From NCBI RefSeq assembly GCF_022701295.1, contig NZ_CP033204.1, forward strand, positions 2,604,001 to 2,668,000: 64,000 bases of DNA, read 5' to 3'. Positions 8,905 to 16,912 of the stretch are shown here, piece by piece. The notes beneath the pieces are model-generated. The model saw nothing but the letters and a program-made list of their open reading frames with translations. It was not told the DNA's origin and did no database searches. The position numbers and the translations under genes were made by a program. Source of the DNA: Sphingopyxis sp. YF1. Its GTDB lineage: Bacteria > Pseudomonadota > Alphaproteobacteria > Sphingomonadales > Sphingomonadaceae. Position 1 is the first letter of the stretch. Each line of letters starts with the position of its first letter.

Positions 8905-9234
8905 ATGTCCTGCAGCGAAGACGCCCCGCCCGCCAACGACGCGCTCGACACACTCGACGATGCCGCCGCCGCGGCGGCGTTCCGCCGCCTCGTCCGCCTC
9001 CTCCGCCACCGCAGCGACGCCGCGAACATCGACCTGATGGGGCTCGCGGGTTTCTGCCGCAACTGCCTCGGCGACTGGATCGCCGAGGCCGGCGGGCTCG
9101 ACAAGGAGGCCGGCCGCGCGATCGTCCACGGCATGCCGACCACCGCGTGGAAGGCGCTCCACCACACCCCCGCGACCCCCGAACAGCTCGCGCGGATGGA
9201 AGAAAGCATGGCGAAGAATCCCCGACCTCGCTAG
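8905..9234 (+). CDS. DUF1244 family protein
   Basis: A 109-residue soluble protein. The core 'FRRLVRLLRHRSDAANIDLMGLAGFCRNCLGDWIAEA' and 'IVHGMPTTAWKALH' are the conserved DUF1244 blocks, with the invariant 'FCRNC' cysteines. The family is common in Alphaproteobacteria and its biochemical role is unknown. The ATG at 8905 follows GGAG with an eight-base gap; an upstream in-frame extension would overlap the pyk promoter region. It is probably co-transcribed with the GapR-like gene 54 bp downstream. Confidence 0.85.
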   Translation: MSCSEDAPPANDALDTLDDAAAAAAFRRLVRLLRHRSDAANIDLMGLAGFCRNCLGDWIAEAGGLDKEAGRAIVHGMPTTAWKALHHTPATPEQLARMEESMAKNPRPR

Positions 9235-9288
9235 GGACGCGCCAGGCGCGATTCTCGCGCAGCCATCATCCATCCAGCGGAGTCCCAA

Positions 9289-9531
9289 ATGAGCGAAGCC
9301 ACCACAGCCGACCAGCAATTGCGCCTGTTCATCGAGCGCATCGAGCGGATGGAAGAAGAAAAAAAGGGCGTCGGCGAGGATATCCGCGACACCTATAACG
9401 AAGCCAAGGCCCAGGGCTATGACACCAAAATCATGCGGCAGGTGATCAAGCTGCGGAAGATGTCCCAACACGACCGGATGGAAATGGAAGCCATTCTGGA
9501 CACATATAAGGCGGCCCTCGGCCTCGCTTGA
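9289..9531 (+). CDS. gapR: GapR-like chromosome-structuring protein (DUF2312)
   Basis: An 80-residue DUF2312 protein. The sequence is a long charged helix with coiled-coil character ('[33 protein letters not shown]...VIKLRKMS') and the family's '[13 protein letters not shown]' end. In Caulobacter the family member GapR is a DNA-clamping protein that binds overtwisted AT-rich DNA and is needed for replication and transcription. The same role here is inferred from family membership. GGAG precedes the ATG. It converges with the HEPN-like gene, with only three bases between the two stops. Confidence 0.85.
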   Translation: MSEATTADQQLRLFIERIERMEEEKKGVGEDIRDTYNEAKAQGYDTKIMRQVIKLRKMSQHDRMEMEAILDTYKAALGLA

Positions 9532-9534
9532 GGA

Positions 9535-10212
9535 TTATGGGTTTGTTTCCCAGTAGAGTTTGAGCATGTCCCCATCGCCTGCCTTCAGAAGCTCCAGGAT
9601 GGCCGTCACACTGGCCACATGGCTTCGGAAGGCAGCGTTGGATTTTTCCATGACGGAAACGATCGCCTCACTGAACCAGTGAAATGCCAGCAACGCCCGA
9701 CGAATGTCGTCTTCGGAAATTTCGAGATCCTCATTTTGCTTGGGGTGGGTGATCCGGTTTCTCAGGGCGATCGTGCCTTTGAGGTCGGCCCATCCCGCAC
9801 CACCGAAATCGGGGGTCGCGTCGGGAGCGAATTTTGCCGCTATGCGGCTCGTCAACCGGATCGAGGCTGCCGTGGACAGGAATCGCGGCTGCTTCGATAT
9901 GCGGCCGGTGTCATCGACCGTAACCATCGATTCTGAAAGCGCGATTCTTTCGGCCTCTTCGAGGACACCGATTTCGTCGGCAGCCTCGACCACGTGCCTG
10001 CGATAAATCCATGCCTGCCCTTCGACGGCTGCAATAAGCGTGCGGATCAGGCCTCTTCGGTTGGTCGAACTGTCATCCGCCTTTTGGCGTCGCAACGCGT
10101 CATCGACATCGAGTATCAGCACGCGAATAAAGCTTGGGCGTACATCGTTGATTTCCGTCACGTCCCGCCCCATTTGTTGCGACCAACCGCATGCCAAGCG
10201 ATCACCTTTCAT
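9535..10212 (-). CDS. HEPN-like hypothetical protein
   Basis: A protein of about 225 residues without a named family that I recognise. Its C-terminal half has '[16 protein letters not shown]' (Arg151-x4-His156), which matches the R-x4-6-H motif of HEPN ribonucleases, followed by an all-helical tail. Base and codon use is visibly less GC-rich than in neighbours, suggesting acquisition. The start is uncertain: ATG 10212 leaves only 31 bp to the divergent gene and ATG 10173 leaves 70 bp; neither has a good ribosome site. It stands between two housekeeping genes without a visible antitoxin partner. Confidence 0.65.
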   Translation of the reverse strand: MKGDRLACGWSQQMGRDVTEINDVRPSFIRVLILDVDDALRRQKADDSSTNRRGLIRTLIAAVEGQAWIYRRHVVEAADEIGVLEEAERIALSESMVTVDDTGRISKQPRFLSTAASIRLTSRIAAKFAPDATPDFGGAGWADLKGTIALRNRITHPKQNEDLEISEDDIRRALLAFHWFSEAIVSVMEKSNAAFRSHVASVTAILELLKAGDGDMLKLYWETNP

Positions 10213-10243
10213 ATCCAAAACCCCGGCAGGAGGGAATCTCCCT

Positions 10244-10561
10244 ATGTTCAGCACCACCACCAACGCCGTCGAGGGCCGTCCGGTCCGCGAATATCTGGGC
10301 ATCGTCACCGGCGAGGTGATCGTCGGCGCCAACCTGTTCCGCGACCTGTTCGCCAGCATCACCGACATCGTCGGCGGCCGCTCGGGCAAATATGAGGATG
10401 TCCTCGCCCGCGCCCGCAAGGAAGCGATCGCCGAGATGGAAGCCGAAGCCGCGCGGCTCGGCGGCAACGCCGTGATCGGCGTCGACCTCGATTACGAAGT
10501 GCTCGGCCAGAACGGCTCGATGCTGATGGTGTCGGCCAGCGGGACGGCGGTCGTCCTCTGA
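10244..10561 (+). CDS. YbjQ/UPF0145 heavy-metal-binding-like protein
   Basis: A 105-residue UPF0145 (YbjQ) family protein. The blocks '[37 protein letters not shown]', '[30 protein letters not shown]' and '[11 protein letters not shown]' are typical. The fold is a pentameric dodecin-like assembly and the function is unresolved; a metal-related role is only by name. AGGAGGG about ten bases before the ATG supports the start. The gene stands alone upstream of yebC. Confidence 0.88.
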   Translation: MFSTTTNAVEGRPVREYLGIVTGEVIVGANLFRDLFASITDIVGGRSGKYEDVLARARKEAIAEMEAEAARLGGNAVIGVDLDYEVLGQNGSMLMVSASGTAVVL

Positions 10562-10665
10562 CGACGCCGGTCCTTCGCCGCGCTCTACCGCACCGGCTCC
10601 GGTTGTGCGCGGCCCTTCGCCGCGCTAGGGCGGCGTCACAATTTTCCATCGGATGGAGGTAGGCT

Positions 10666-11412
10666 GTGGCCGGCCATAGCAAATTCAAGAACATCATGCA
10701 CCGCAAGGGTGCGCAGGATAAAAAGCGCAGCAGCCTCTTCTCGAAGCTCAGCCGCGAAATCACCGTCGCGGCGAAGATGGGGCTGCCCGATCCCGACGCC
10801 AACGCCCGCCTGCGCGCCGCGGTCAACGCCGCCAAGGCGCAGTCGATGCCCAAGGACAATATCCAGCGCGCGATCGACAAGGCGGCGGGCAACGACGGCG
10901 ACAATTACGAGGAAATCCGGTACGAAGGCTATGGCCCGGGCGGCGTGTCGCTGATCGTCGAAGCGCTGACCGACAACCGCAACCGCACCGCGACCAACGT
11001 CCGCACCGCGTTCAGCAAGAATGGCGGCAACCTCGGCACCTCGGGCAGCGTCAGCCACGGCTTCGACCGCCTCGGCCTGATCAACTATAGCGCCGGGGCC
11101 GGCGACGCCGACGCCGTGTTCGAGGCCGCGCTCGACGCGGGCGCCGACGACGTCGAATCGTCCGACGACGGCCACGACATCTGGACCAGCGTCGACAGCC
11201 TGCACGAAGTCGCGAAGGCGCTCGAAGCCAAGCTCGGCGAGGCGGAGGGCGTCAAACTCGCGTGGCGGCCGACGCTCAAGAGCGAAATCGCCGACGAAAG
11301 CATCGCGCAGACGCTCTTCAAGCTGATCGACACGCTCGACGACGACGACGACGTCCAGACCGTGTGGGGCAATTACGAAATCCCCGACGCGGTGATGGAA
11401 AAGCTGGGTTGA
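10666..11412 (+). CDS. yebC: YebC/PmpR family transcriptional/translation factor
   Basis: A 248-residue YebC family protein beginning '[21 protein letters not shown]', the invariant N-terminus of the family, and continuing with '[24 protein letters not shown]' and '[16 protein letters not shown]'. Members have been described as transcription regulators and, more recently, as factors helping ribosomes through difficult sequences. The start is a GTG at 10666 with GGAGGT six bases before it. Location upstream of ruvC-ruvA-ruvB is widely conserved. Confidence 0.97.
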   Translation: MAGHSKFKNIMHRKGAQDKKRSSLFSKLSREITVAAKMGLPDPDANARLRAAVNAAKAQSMPKDNIQRAIDKAAGNDGDNYEEIRYEGYGPGGVSLIVEALTDNRNRTATNVRTAFSKNGGNLGTSGSVSHGFDRLGLINYSAGAGDADAVFEAALDAGADDVESSDDGHDIWTSVDSLHEVAKALEAKLGEAEGVKLAWRPTLKSEIADESIAQTLFKLIDTLDDDDDVQTVWGNYEIPDAVMEKLG

Positions 11413-11417
11413 TGAAA

Positions 11418-11547
11418 ATCCTCCCTGTCGCAATGCGATGGGGAGGGGGACCGCCGGCGAAGCCGGTGGTGGAGGGGTCAATGTGTCATGGCCCCTCCGT
11501 CAGCGCTTCGCGCTGCCACCTCCCCATGCCTGCGGCACAGGGAGGAT
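11418..11547 (+). repeat. Palindromic repeat element, copy 1 (11-bp terminal inverted repeats)
   Basis: A 130-bp GC-rich element fills the yebC-ruvC gap. It is bounded by perfect inverted ends ATCCTCCCTGT (11418-11428) and ACAGGGAGGAT (11537-11547), with internal smaller hairpins (GCCGGCGAAGCCGG, GCGCTTCGCGC). A second, diverged copy lies inverted at about 30970-31098. The right end contributes the GGGAGGA ribosome site of ruvC. It resembles non-autonomous REP/MITE-like intergenic repeats. Confidence 0.75.
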
Positions 11548-11554
11548 CAAAATT

Positions 11555-12028
11555 ATGATCATCCTCGGCCTCGATCCCTCGTTGAGCTGCACCGGCTGGG
11601 GCGTGATCCGCGTCGAAGGCAGCCGGATCAGCCATATCGCCAACGGCCAGATCAAGACCGACGCCAAAGCCTCCCTGCCCGACCGGCTCGCCTATCTCGA
11701 CACCGTGCTCGCCGCGGTGATCGCCGACCATGCGCCGGTGTCGGCCGCGGTCGAGGAGGTCTTCGTCAACGACAATCCGCAATCGACGCTCAAGCTCGCG
11801 CACGCGCGCGGCGTCGTCCTGCTCGGCTGCGCCCGCGGCGGGCTCGCGGTCGGCGAATATGCGCCGCGCGTCGTCAAGAAGGCGATCGTCGGCACCGGCG
11901 GCGCGGCGAAGGAACAGGTGCAGGCGATGCTGCGCATCCTCCTGCCCGGCGCGAAGGTTGCGGGCGCCGATGCCGCGGACGCGCTGGCCGTCGCGATCTG
12001 CCACGCCCACCACCGGCCGTTGCGATAG
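11555..12028 (+). CDS. ruvC: Holliday junction resolvase RuvC
   Basis: A 157-residue RuvC endonuclease, which cuts Holliday junctions symmetrically during recombinational repair with RuvAB. Acidic active-site residues are visible in '[18 protein letters not shown]' (first Asp), 'AAVEEVF' (Glu) and the C-terminal '[17 protein letters not shown]' (last Asp and His). The ATG at 11555 follows GGGAGGA, which belongs to the flanking repeat element. It is separated from ruvA by a second repeat element. Confidence 0.97.
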   Translation: MIILGLDPSLSCTGWGVIRVEGSRISHIANGQIKTDAKASLPDRLAYLDTVLAAVIADHAPVSAAVEEVFVNDNPQSTLKLAHARGVVLLGCARGGLAVGEYAPRVVKKAIVGTGGAAKEQVQAMLRILLPGAKVAGADAADALAVAICHAHHRPLR

Positions 12029-12045
12029 GATTCAGGAAGAATCCT

Positions 12046-12190
12046 CACACGAAGGCACAAAGGCGCGAAGAGGAACTGCTCCCCTGCGAAAGCCGGGGCC
12101 CATATCAACGCCGCATCTGGGCCCCGGCTTTCGCCGGGGAACAACCTGCTCCGTCTCGCGCTACCCCCTTTGTGTCTTTGTGTCTTCGTG
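12046..12190 (+). repeat. Composite inverted repeat between ruvC and ruvA
   Basis: Two nested palindromes. The outer arms (12046-12070, CACACGAAGGCACAAAGG-like; 12168-12190, its imperfect reverse complement) are themselves built of short CACGAAG/CACAAAG units. The inner arms CGAAAGCCGGGGCCCA (12087-12102) and TGGGCCCCGGCTTTCG (12118-12133) form a perfect 16-bp stem with a 15-base loop. It looks like one repeat inserted in, or combined with, another. No gene is present in this 210-bp gap. Confidence 0.75.
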
Positions 12191-12238
12191 CGAACCAATT
12201 TTGTTCCCTTTTCATTCCTGCCGCGCTAACCCGGTCGC

Positions 12239-12841
12239 ATGATCGCGAAACTCACCGGAAAGCTCGACAGCAGCGGCGCAGGCCATGCGGTGATCGACGT
12301 CGGCGGCGTCGGCTATCTGGTCGAGGCATCGGCGCGCACCCTCGACGCGCTCGGCCGCGTCGGCAGCGACGTCACCATCCACACCGAAATGCTCGTCGGC
12401 GAGGATTTCCTGCGCCTGCTCGGCTTCGCGCGCGCCGAGGAACGCGACTGGTTCCGCCTGCTCACCCACGTCCAGGGCGTCGGCACCAAGGTCGCGCTGG
12501 CGATCCTCTCGGCGCTCGAAGTCGGCGAACTCCAGCGCGCGCTCGCCAGCGGCGACAGCGCGATGATCGCGCGGGCAAACGGCGTCGGCCCCAAACTCGC
12601 GCAGCGCATCACGCACGAGCTGAAGGACAAGGCCGGGGCATTGGGCGGCATCGCGGGGGGAGCGAGCATCCCCGGCACCGCCATCGCGGGCCCGCTCGGT
12701 GACGCCGTCGCCGCCCTCACCAGCCTCGGCTTCAAACCCGGCGAAGCCAGCGCCGCCGTCGCCGCGGCGAATGAGGAACTGGGCGCGGGCGCCAGTCTCG
12801 ACGCGCTGGTGCGTGTGGCGCTCAAGAAGGCCGCCAAGTGA
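12239..12841 (+). CDS. ruvA: Holliday junction branch migration protein RuvA
   Basis: A 200-residue RuvA, the tetrameric junction-binding subunit that loads RuvB. The N-terminal OB-fold ('[29 protein letters not shown]') is followed by the two HhH motifs ('[16 protein letters not shown]' and '[19 protein letters not shown]'). The C-terminal domain contacting RuvB starts at about residue 155 ('[20 protein letters not shown]'). The stop overlaps the GTG of the next gene (GTGA), so the two are coupled. Confidence 0.97.
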   Translation: MIAKLTGKLDSSGAGHAVIDVGGVGYLVEASARTLDALGRVGSDVTIHTEMLVGEDFLRLLGFARAEERDWFRLLTHVQGVGTKVALAILSALEVGELQRALASGDSAMIARANGVGPKLAQRITHELKDKAGALGGIAGGASIPGTAIAGPLGDAVAALTSLGFKPGEASAAVAAANEELGAGASLDALVRVALKKAAK

Positions 12842-13248
12842 CCGACCGCGTTCGCAACGCCGCCTGCCGCTGCGGCCGGATCCGCATCGCCTGCACCGGC
12901 GAGCCGATCCGCGTGTCGGTGTGTCACTGCCGCGAGTGCAAGGCGCGCAGCGGCAGCGCTTTTGCGGCGCAGGTGCGCTTCCCCGCCGAACAGCTCCGCA
13001 TCGAGGGCGAGGCGAACGCGAGGATGTGGCAATATGCCGGCGCCAGCGGCCACACCGCCGACTTCTTCTTCTGCTCCACCTGCGGCGCGGGCGTCTGGTA
13101 TCGCGCGCGACCCTATCACGACGCCTATGCGATCCCGCTCGGCAATTTCGAACCCGGCCACGGCTTCGTCCCCGACTATTCGGTCTGGGAGGAACGCAAG
13201 GAGCCTTGGGTTTCGATCACCGGCGAGGCAATAGAGCACCATGACTGA
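12838..13248 (+). CDS. GFA/CENP-V zinc protein
   Basis: A 136-residue member of the GFA (glutathione-dependent formaldehyde-activating enzyme-like) family. Zinc-binding cysteines are visible as CRCG (residues 10-13), CHCREC (29-34) and CSTCG (near 79). The substrate is unknown; most members are not proven formaldehyde enzymes. The gene starts at GTG inside the ruvA stop (GTGA) and its last eight bases overlap the start of ruvB, so it is embedded in the ruvA-ruvB unit and should be translated with it. Confidence 0.88.
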   Translation: MTDRVRNAACRCGRIRIACTGEPIRVSVCHCRECKARSGSAFAAQVRFPAEQLRIEGEANARMWQYAGASGHTADFFFCSTCGAGVWYRARPYHDAYAIPLGNFEPGHGFVPDYSVWEERKEPWVSITGEAIEHHD

Positions 13249-14269
13249 GCCGGCCCTCACCACCCCGCACCGCACCCCCGAGGATGCCGACGCCGCGCTG
13301 CGGCCCAAGTCGCTCGCCGAATTCGTCGGACAGGCGGCGGCGCGCGAGAATCTGCGCATCTTCGTCGAGGCCGCGAAGGCGCGCGGCGATGCGCTCGACC
13401 ATGTGCTCTTCTTCGGCCCGCCGGGGCTCGGCAAGACGACGCTGGCGCAGATCGTCGCGCGCGAGCTCGGCGTCGGCTTCCGCTCGACCAGCGGCCCGGT
13501 GATCGCCAAGGCGGGCGACCTTGCCGCGCTGCTCACCAACCTCGATGACGGCGACGTGCTGTTCATCGACGAAATCCACCGCCTGTCGCCCGCGGTCGAG
13601 GAAATCCTCTACCCCGCGATGGAGGACCGCGCGCTCGACATCATGATCGGCGAAGGCCCCTCGGCGCGCAGCGTGCGCATCGACCTGCCCAAATTCACCC
13701 TCGTCGGCGCGACGACGCGGCAGGGCCTGCTCACCACCCCGCTGCGCGACCGCTTCGGCATTCCGGTGCGGCTCAATTTCTACACCCACGCCGAACTCGA
13801 ACAGGTGATCACGCGCGCCGCGCGGCTGCTCGCGCTGCCGCTGGCCCCCGACGGGGCGCTCGAAATCGCCCGCCGCGCGCGGGGCACCCCGCGCATCGCC
13901 GGGCGGCTGCTGCGCCGCGTGCGCGACTTCGCGACCGTCGCCGGGCATGCGATCGTCGATGCAAAGGCGGCCGACGCAGCGCTCAACCGGCTCGAAGTCG
14001 ACGCGCTCGGGCTCGATGCGATGGACCGGCGCTATCTCCTAATGATCGCCGACATTTATCGCGGCGGACCGGTCGGGGTCGAAACGCTCGCAGCGGGGCT
14101 TTCGGAACCCCGCGACACGATCGAGGATGTGATCGAACCCTATCTGCTCCAGATCGGGCTCATCGCGCGCACTGCTCGCGGCCGAATGATAAACGCAAGC
14201 GCATGGAAACATTTGGGTTTATCGCCACCCGCGGGATCGCAGGACAGCCTCTTCGCCCCCGAGGCGTGA
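13241..14269 (+). CDS. ruvB: Holliday junction helicase RuvB
   Basis: A 342-residue AAA+ motor that drives branch migration on RuvA-bound junctions. Walker A is '[19 protein letters not shown]', Walker B is '[12 protein letters not shown]', sensor 1 is '[20 protein letters not shown]', and the C-terminal winged helix contains '[16 protein letters not shown]'. The ATG at 13241 overlaps the GFA gene by eight bases. Length and motif order are standard for RuvB. Confidence 0.98.
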   Translation: MTEPALTTPHRTPEDADAALRPKSLAEFVGQAAARENLRIFVEAAKARGDALDHVLFFGPPGLGKTTLAQIVARELGVGFRSTSGPVIAKAGDLAALLTNLDDGDVLFIDEIHRLSPAVEEILYPAMEDRALDIMIGEGPSARSVRIDLPKFTLVGATTRQGLLTTPLRDRFGIPVRLNFYTHAELEQVITRAARLLALPLAPDGALEIARRARGTPRIAGRLLRRVRDFATVAGHAIVDAKAADAALNRLEVDALGLDAMDRRYLLMIADIYRGGPVGVETLAAGLSEPRDTIEDVIEPYLLQIGLIARTARGRMINASAWKHLGLSPPAGSQDSLFAPEA

Positions 14270-14390
14270 TCGGCGCCGCGCGGCACCTTCGCCAACTTCC
14301 GCACTTTTCTGCCACCAATCGCCGCGCCACCGCGACGAAGTGTTGATCAGGGGTTTGCGACGAGTCGTTGCATCGCTATCGGTCGGGACA

Positions 14391-14870
14391 ATGAACGACG
14401 CCCTTCCTCCTTTTGTCCCCGGCGCTTTCGCCGGGGCCGCGCATCACTTCCGCGCGCGCGTCTATTTCGAGGACACCGACCTCAGCGGCATCGTCTATCA
14501 CGCCAATTATCTGCGCTATATGGAGCGCGCGCGCTCCGACATGCTGCGCCTCGCCGGCATCGACCAGCGCGCGGCGATGGAAGCGGGCGAAGGCGCCTGG
14601 GCGGTCACCGACCTCGCCATCAGATATCGCAGCCCCGCCCGGCTCGACGACGACCTGCTGGTCGTCAGTACGGTCGAGGCGGTGCGCGGCGCCAGCGTGA
14701 TCATCGCGCAGCGCATCCTTCGCGGTCAGGATGCGTTCAGCTCCGACACGCTTACCGAGGGCCGCGTCACCGCGGCCTTCCTGTCGCCCGAGGGACGGCC
14801 CCGTCGCCAGCCCGCGGACTGGATCCAACGCTTCACCGCCGTCATGAATGGAGAGACCTCCCCTTGCTAG
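14391..14870 (+). CDS. ybgC: YbgC-type acyl-CoA thioesterase
   Basis: A 159-residue hotdog-fold thioesterase of the YbgC family, usually the first gene of the tol-pal cluster. The catalytic Asp lies in 'VYFEDTDLSGIVYHANYLRYMERARSD', and the later 'TDLAIRYRSPARLDDDL' is also family-typical. The ATG at 14391 is preceded by a weak GGTCGGGA. The stop overlaps the TTG start of tolQ by seven bases. A role in phospholipid/acyl turnover at the envelope is inferred from family knowledge. Confidence 0.93.
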   Translation: MNDALPPFVPGAFAGAAHHFRARVYFEDTDLSGIVYHANYLRYMERARSDMLRLAGIDQRAAMEAGEGAWAVTDLAIRYRSPARLDDDLLVVSTVEAVRGASVIIAQRILRGQDAFSSDTLTEGRVTAAFLSPEGRPRRQPADWIQRFTAVMNGETSPC

Positions 14871-15562
14871 ACAATATCAAGCTGGCCGCCGACGCGGCGA
14901 CGCTGTCGCCGATCGCGCTGTTCCTTCAGGCCGACATCATCGTGAAGGCCGTGATGATCGGCCTGCTCGCTGCTTCGATCTACGTCTGGGCGGTGATCTT
15001 CACCCACGGCCGCGGCGTGGGCAAGATGATGGCGGCATCGGAGCGCTTCGAACGCGATTTCTGGCGCGCGGGCAATATCGACAAATTTTACGAGGAAAAC
15101 GGCCGCGAGGAGCTGCCGAGCGCCAAGGTCCTCGGCGCGGGCATTTCCGAATGGCGCCGGTCGACCGCGGGTAAGGCCGTCGACCGCGACGGCACCCGCG
15201 AACGGCTGGGCATCGCGATGCACAGCGCAGTGGCGGGCGAGGTCGACAAGCTCGCCGAAAAGATCGGCGTGCTGGCGACCATCGGTTCGGTCGCGCCCTT
15301 CGTCGGGCTGTTCGGCACCGTCTGGGGCATCATGCGCAGCTTCACCGCAATCGCCGCCGAGAATAACAGCAGCCTGGCCGTCGTCGCGCCGGGCATCGCC
15401 GAGGCGCTGTTCGCCACTGCGATCGGCCTGTTCGCCGCGATCCCCGCCGTCATCGCCTACAACAGCTTCTCGCAGCGGCTGAACCGCCTCGAATCGCGCT
15501 TGGGCCGCTTCGCCGACGGGCTCCACGCGACCTTCAGCCGCGAGCTCGAGGTCGACGCCTGA
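14864..15562 (+). CDS. tolQ: Tol-Pal system proton channel subunit TolQ
   Basis: A 232-residue TolQ/ExbB family protein with three transmembrane helices (about 18-42, 137-160, 172-197). The channel block 'ATIGSVAPFVGLFGTVWGIMRSF' and 'GIAEALFATAIGLFAAIPAVIAYN' are diagnostic. TolQ and TolR form the proton-driven motor energising TolA for outer-membrane constriction. The start is TTG at 14864, supported by GGAGAG eight bases upstream, within the ybgC end. Confidence 0.96.
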   Translation: MLDNIKLAADAATLSPIALFLQADIIVKAVMIGLLAASIYVWAVIFTHGRGVGKMMAASERFERDFWRAGNIDKFYEENGREELPSAKVLGAGISEWRRSTAGKAVDRDGTRERLGIAMHSAVAGEVDKLAEKIGVLATIGSVAPFVGLFGTVWGIMRSFTAIAAENNSSLAVVAPGIAEALFATAIGLFAAIPAVIAYNSFSQRLNRLESRLGRFADGLHATFSRELEVDA

Positions 15563-16074
15563 TGGCGATGTCGGGCCCTTCCACCGGCGCCGGCCGTCGG
15601 CGCGGTCGCGGCGCACACCGCGCACCGATGTCGGAGATCAACGTCACCCCGCTGGTCGACGTCATGCTTGTGCTGCTGATCATCTTCATGATCACCGCAC
15701 CCTTGCTCGCTTCCGCGGTACCGATCGACCTGCCCGAAAGCCGGGCGAAGCCTGTCGAGACCGAGGAGCAGGAACCGGTTCAGCTGTCGATCAATGCCGA
15801 CGACACCATCTATATCGGCGAAGAGGTCGTTCCCGAGAGCGAGCTTCCCGCACGGCTCGACGCGATCGCCGCGGCGCAGAAGGAAGGAGAGCGCCCGCAA
15901 CAGATCATGCTGCGCGCCGACAAGGGGCTCGACTATGGTCGCGTGATGCGCGTGATGGGCGAACTCAACCGCGCTGGACTGTCGCGGATTGCGCTGGTGA
16001 CGACGGGTGCCCAGGGGGAAACCCCGACCACCGCCGAAGCCGCGGTCACCGATGGTTCAGAAACCGGTCAATAG
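15562..16074 (+). CDS. tolR: Tol-Pal system motor subunit TolR
   Basis: A 170-residue ExbD/TolR protein: a short cytoplasmic N-terminus ('MSEINVTPLVDVMLVLLIIFMITAP'), one membrane helix carrying the proton-path Asp (PLVDVML), and a periplasmic domain ending in 'MRVMGELNRAGLSRIALVTT'. It pairs with TolQ. It starts at a TGATG overlap with tolQ. Confidence 0.96.
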   Translation: MAMSGPSTGAGRRRGRGAHRAPMSEINVTPLVDVMLVLLIIFMITAPLLASAVPIDLPESRAKPVETEEQEPVQLSINADDTIYIGEEVVPESELPARLDAIAAAQKEGERPQQIMLRADKGLDYGRVMRVMGELNRAGLSRIALVTTGAQGETPTTAEAAVTDGSETGQ

Positions 16075-16084
16075 GCTGACGATC

Positions 16085-16909
16085 ATGGCCGCAACACCGG
16101 CAGACAGGGGCAATCAGCAACGCGGCATTGCGATCGCGGTGGTCGCGCATGTGCTGATCATCGGCCTGCTTTCGGTGCAATGGACCGCAGGCGATCGCCG
16201 ATTCGACAATCCGCCGATGGAGGTGGACCTGATCGCCGAAACCGCAACCGAATCCAGCGCACCGGTGATCAGCGATACACCGCCCGCCGCGCGGCTCGGC
16301 GAAGAGGATGCGGTAGACATAGCGGCGCCCGAGCCTCTGCCGACCCCCGCCCCGCCGCTTCCTGAACCCGTGGTGCGTCCGCCCCCCGCGCCCACCCCCA
16401 AGCAGGTCGCACGCCCCAAACAGCCGCCGCCGAAGCAGGCGCCTCCGGCCGCGAAGAAGGCACCGCCCAAAGCGGCCCCCAAGGCGCCGACTAAAAACGC
16501 GGGCGCCCGCCCGACGGGCCGTCTCGACGGAATCACCGAAGGACTGGGCCGCGAACAGACCAAAGCGCCGAGTAAGGGCGCGCCCGCGAGCAAGACGGCG
16601 GCCGAGGTGCGGCGATCGATCGATGTCAGCATCAAGGCGGCCATCCGTCCGCGTTGGGACAGCTGCCGCGTCAGTGGCGTCGATGTCGATCAGCTCAAGA
16701 CCGTGGTGAAATTCCGCCTGACCCCGTCGGGCGCTCTCGCGGGCTTCTCCGGCGTCACCACCACCGGTGAGAACGACAGCAACAAGTTTCAGGTCCAGCG
16801 CCACCAGGAGTGCGCAAAACGCGCGGTTGAACTCGCCGCGCCCTTCGACCTGCCCGAAGAAAATTACAGCTTCTGGCAGAATTACACGCTCGATTTCATC
16901 AAGAGGTAG
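16085..16909 (+). CDS. tolA: Tol-Pal system bridging protein TolA
   Basis: A 274-residue TolA: one N-terminal membrane anchor ('GIAIAVVAHVLIIGLLSVQW'), a Pro/Lys/Ala-rich linker at about 90-165, and a C-terminal TonB/TolA-like domain ('VRRSIDVSIKAAIRPRWDSC...FRLTPSGALAGF'). It spans the periplasm and transmits TolQR force to TolB/Pal. The ATG at 16085 is chosen because it lies just after the tolR stop; an in-frame ATG at 16052 inside tolR is possible. No strong ribosome site is seen for either, so re-initiation is likely. Confidence 0.92.
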   Translation: MAATPADRGNQQRGIAIAVVAHVLIIGLLSVQWTAGDRRFDNPPMEVDLIAETATESSAPVISDTPPAARLGEEDAVDIAAPEPLPTPAPPLPEPVVRPPPAPTPKQVARPKQPPPKQAPPAAKKAPPKAAPKAPTKNAGARPTGRLDGITEGLGREQTKAPSKGAPASKTAAEVRRSIDVSIKAAIRPRWDSCRVSGVDVDQLKTVVKFRLTPSGALAGFSGVTTTGENDSNKFQVQRHQECAKRAVELAAPFDLPEENYSFWQNYTLDFIKR

Positions 16910-16912
16910 TCC

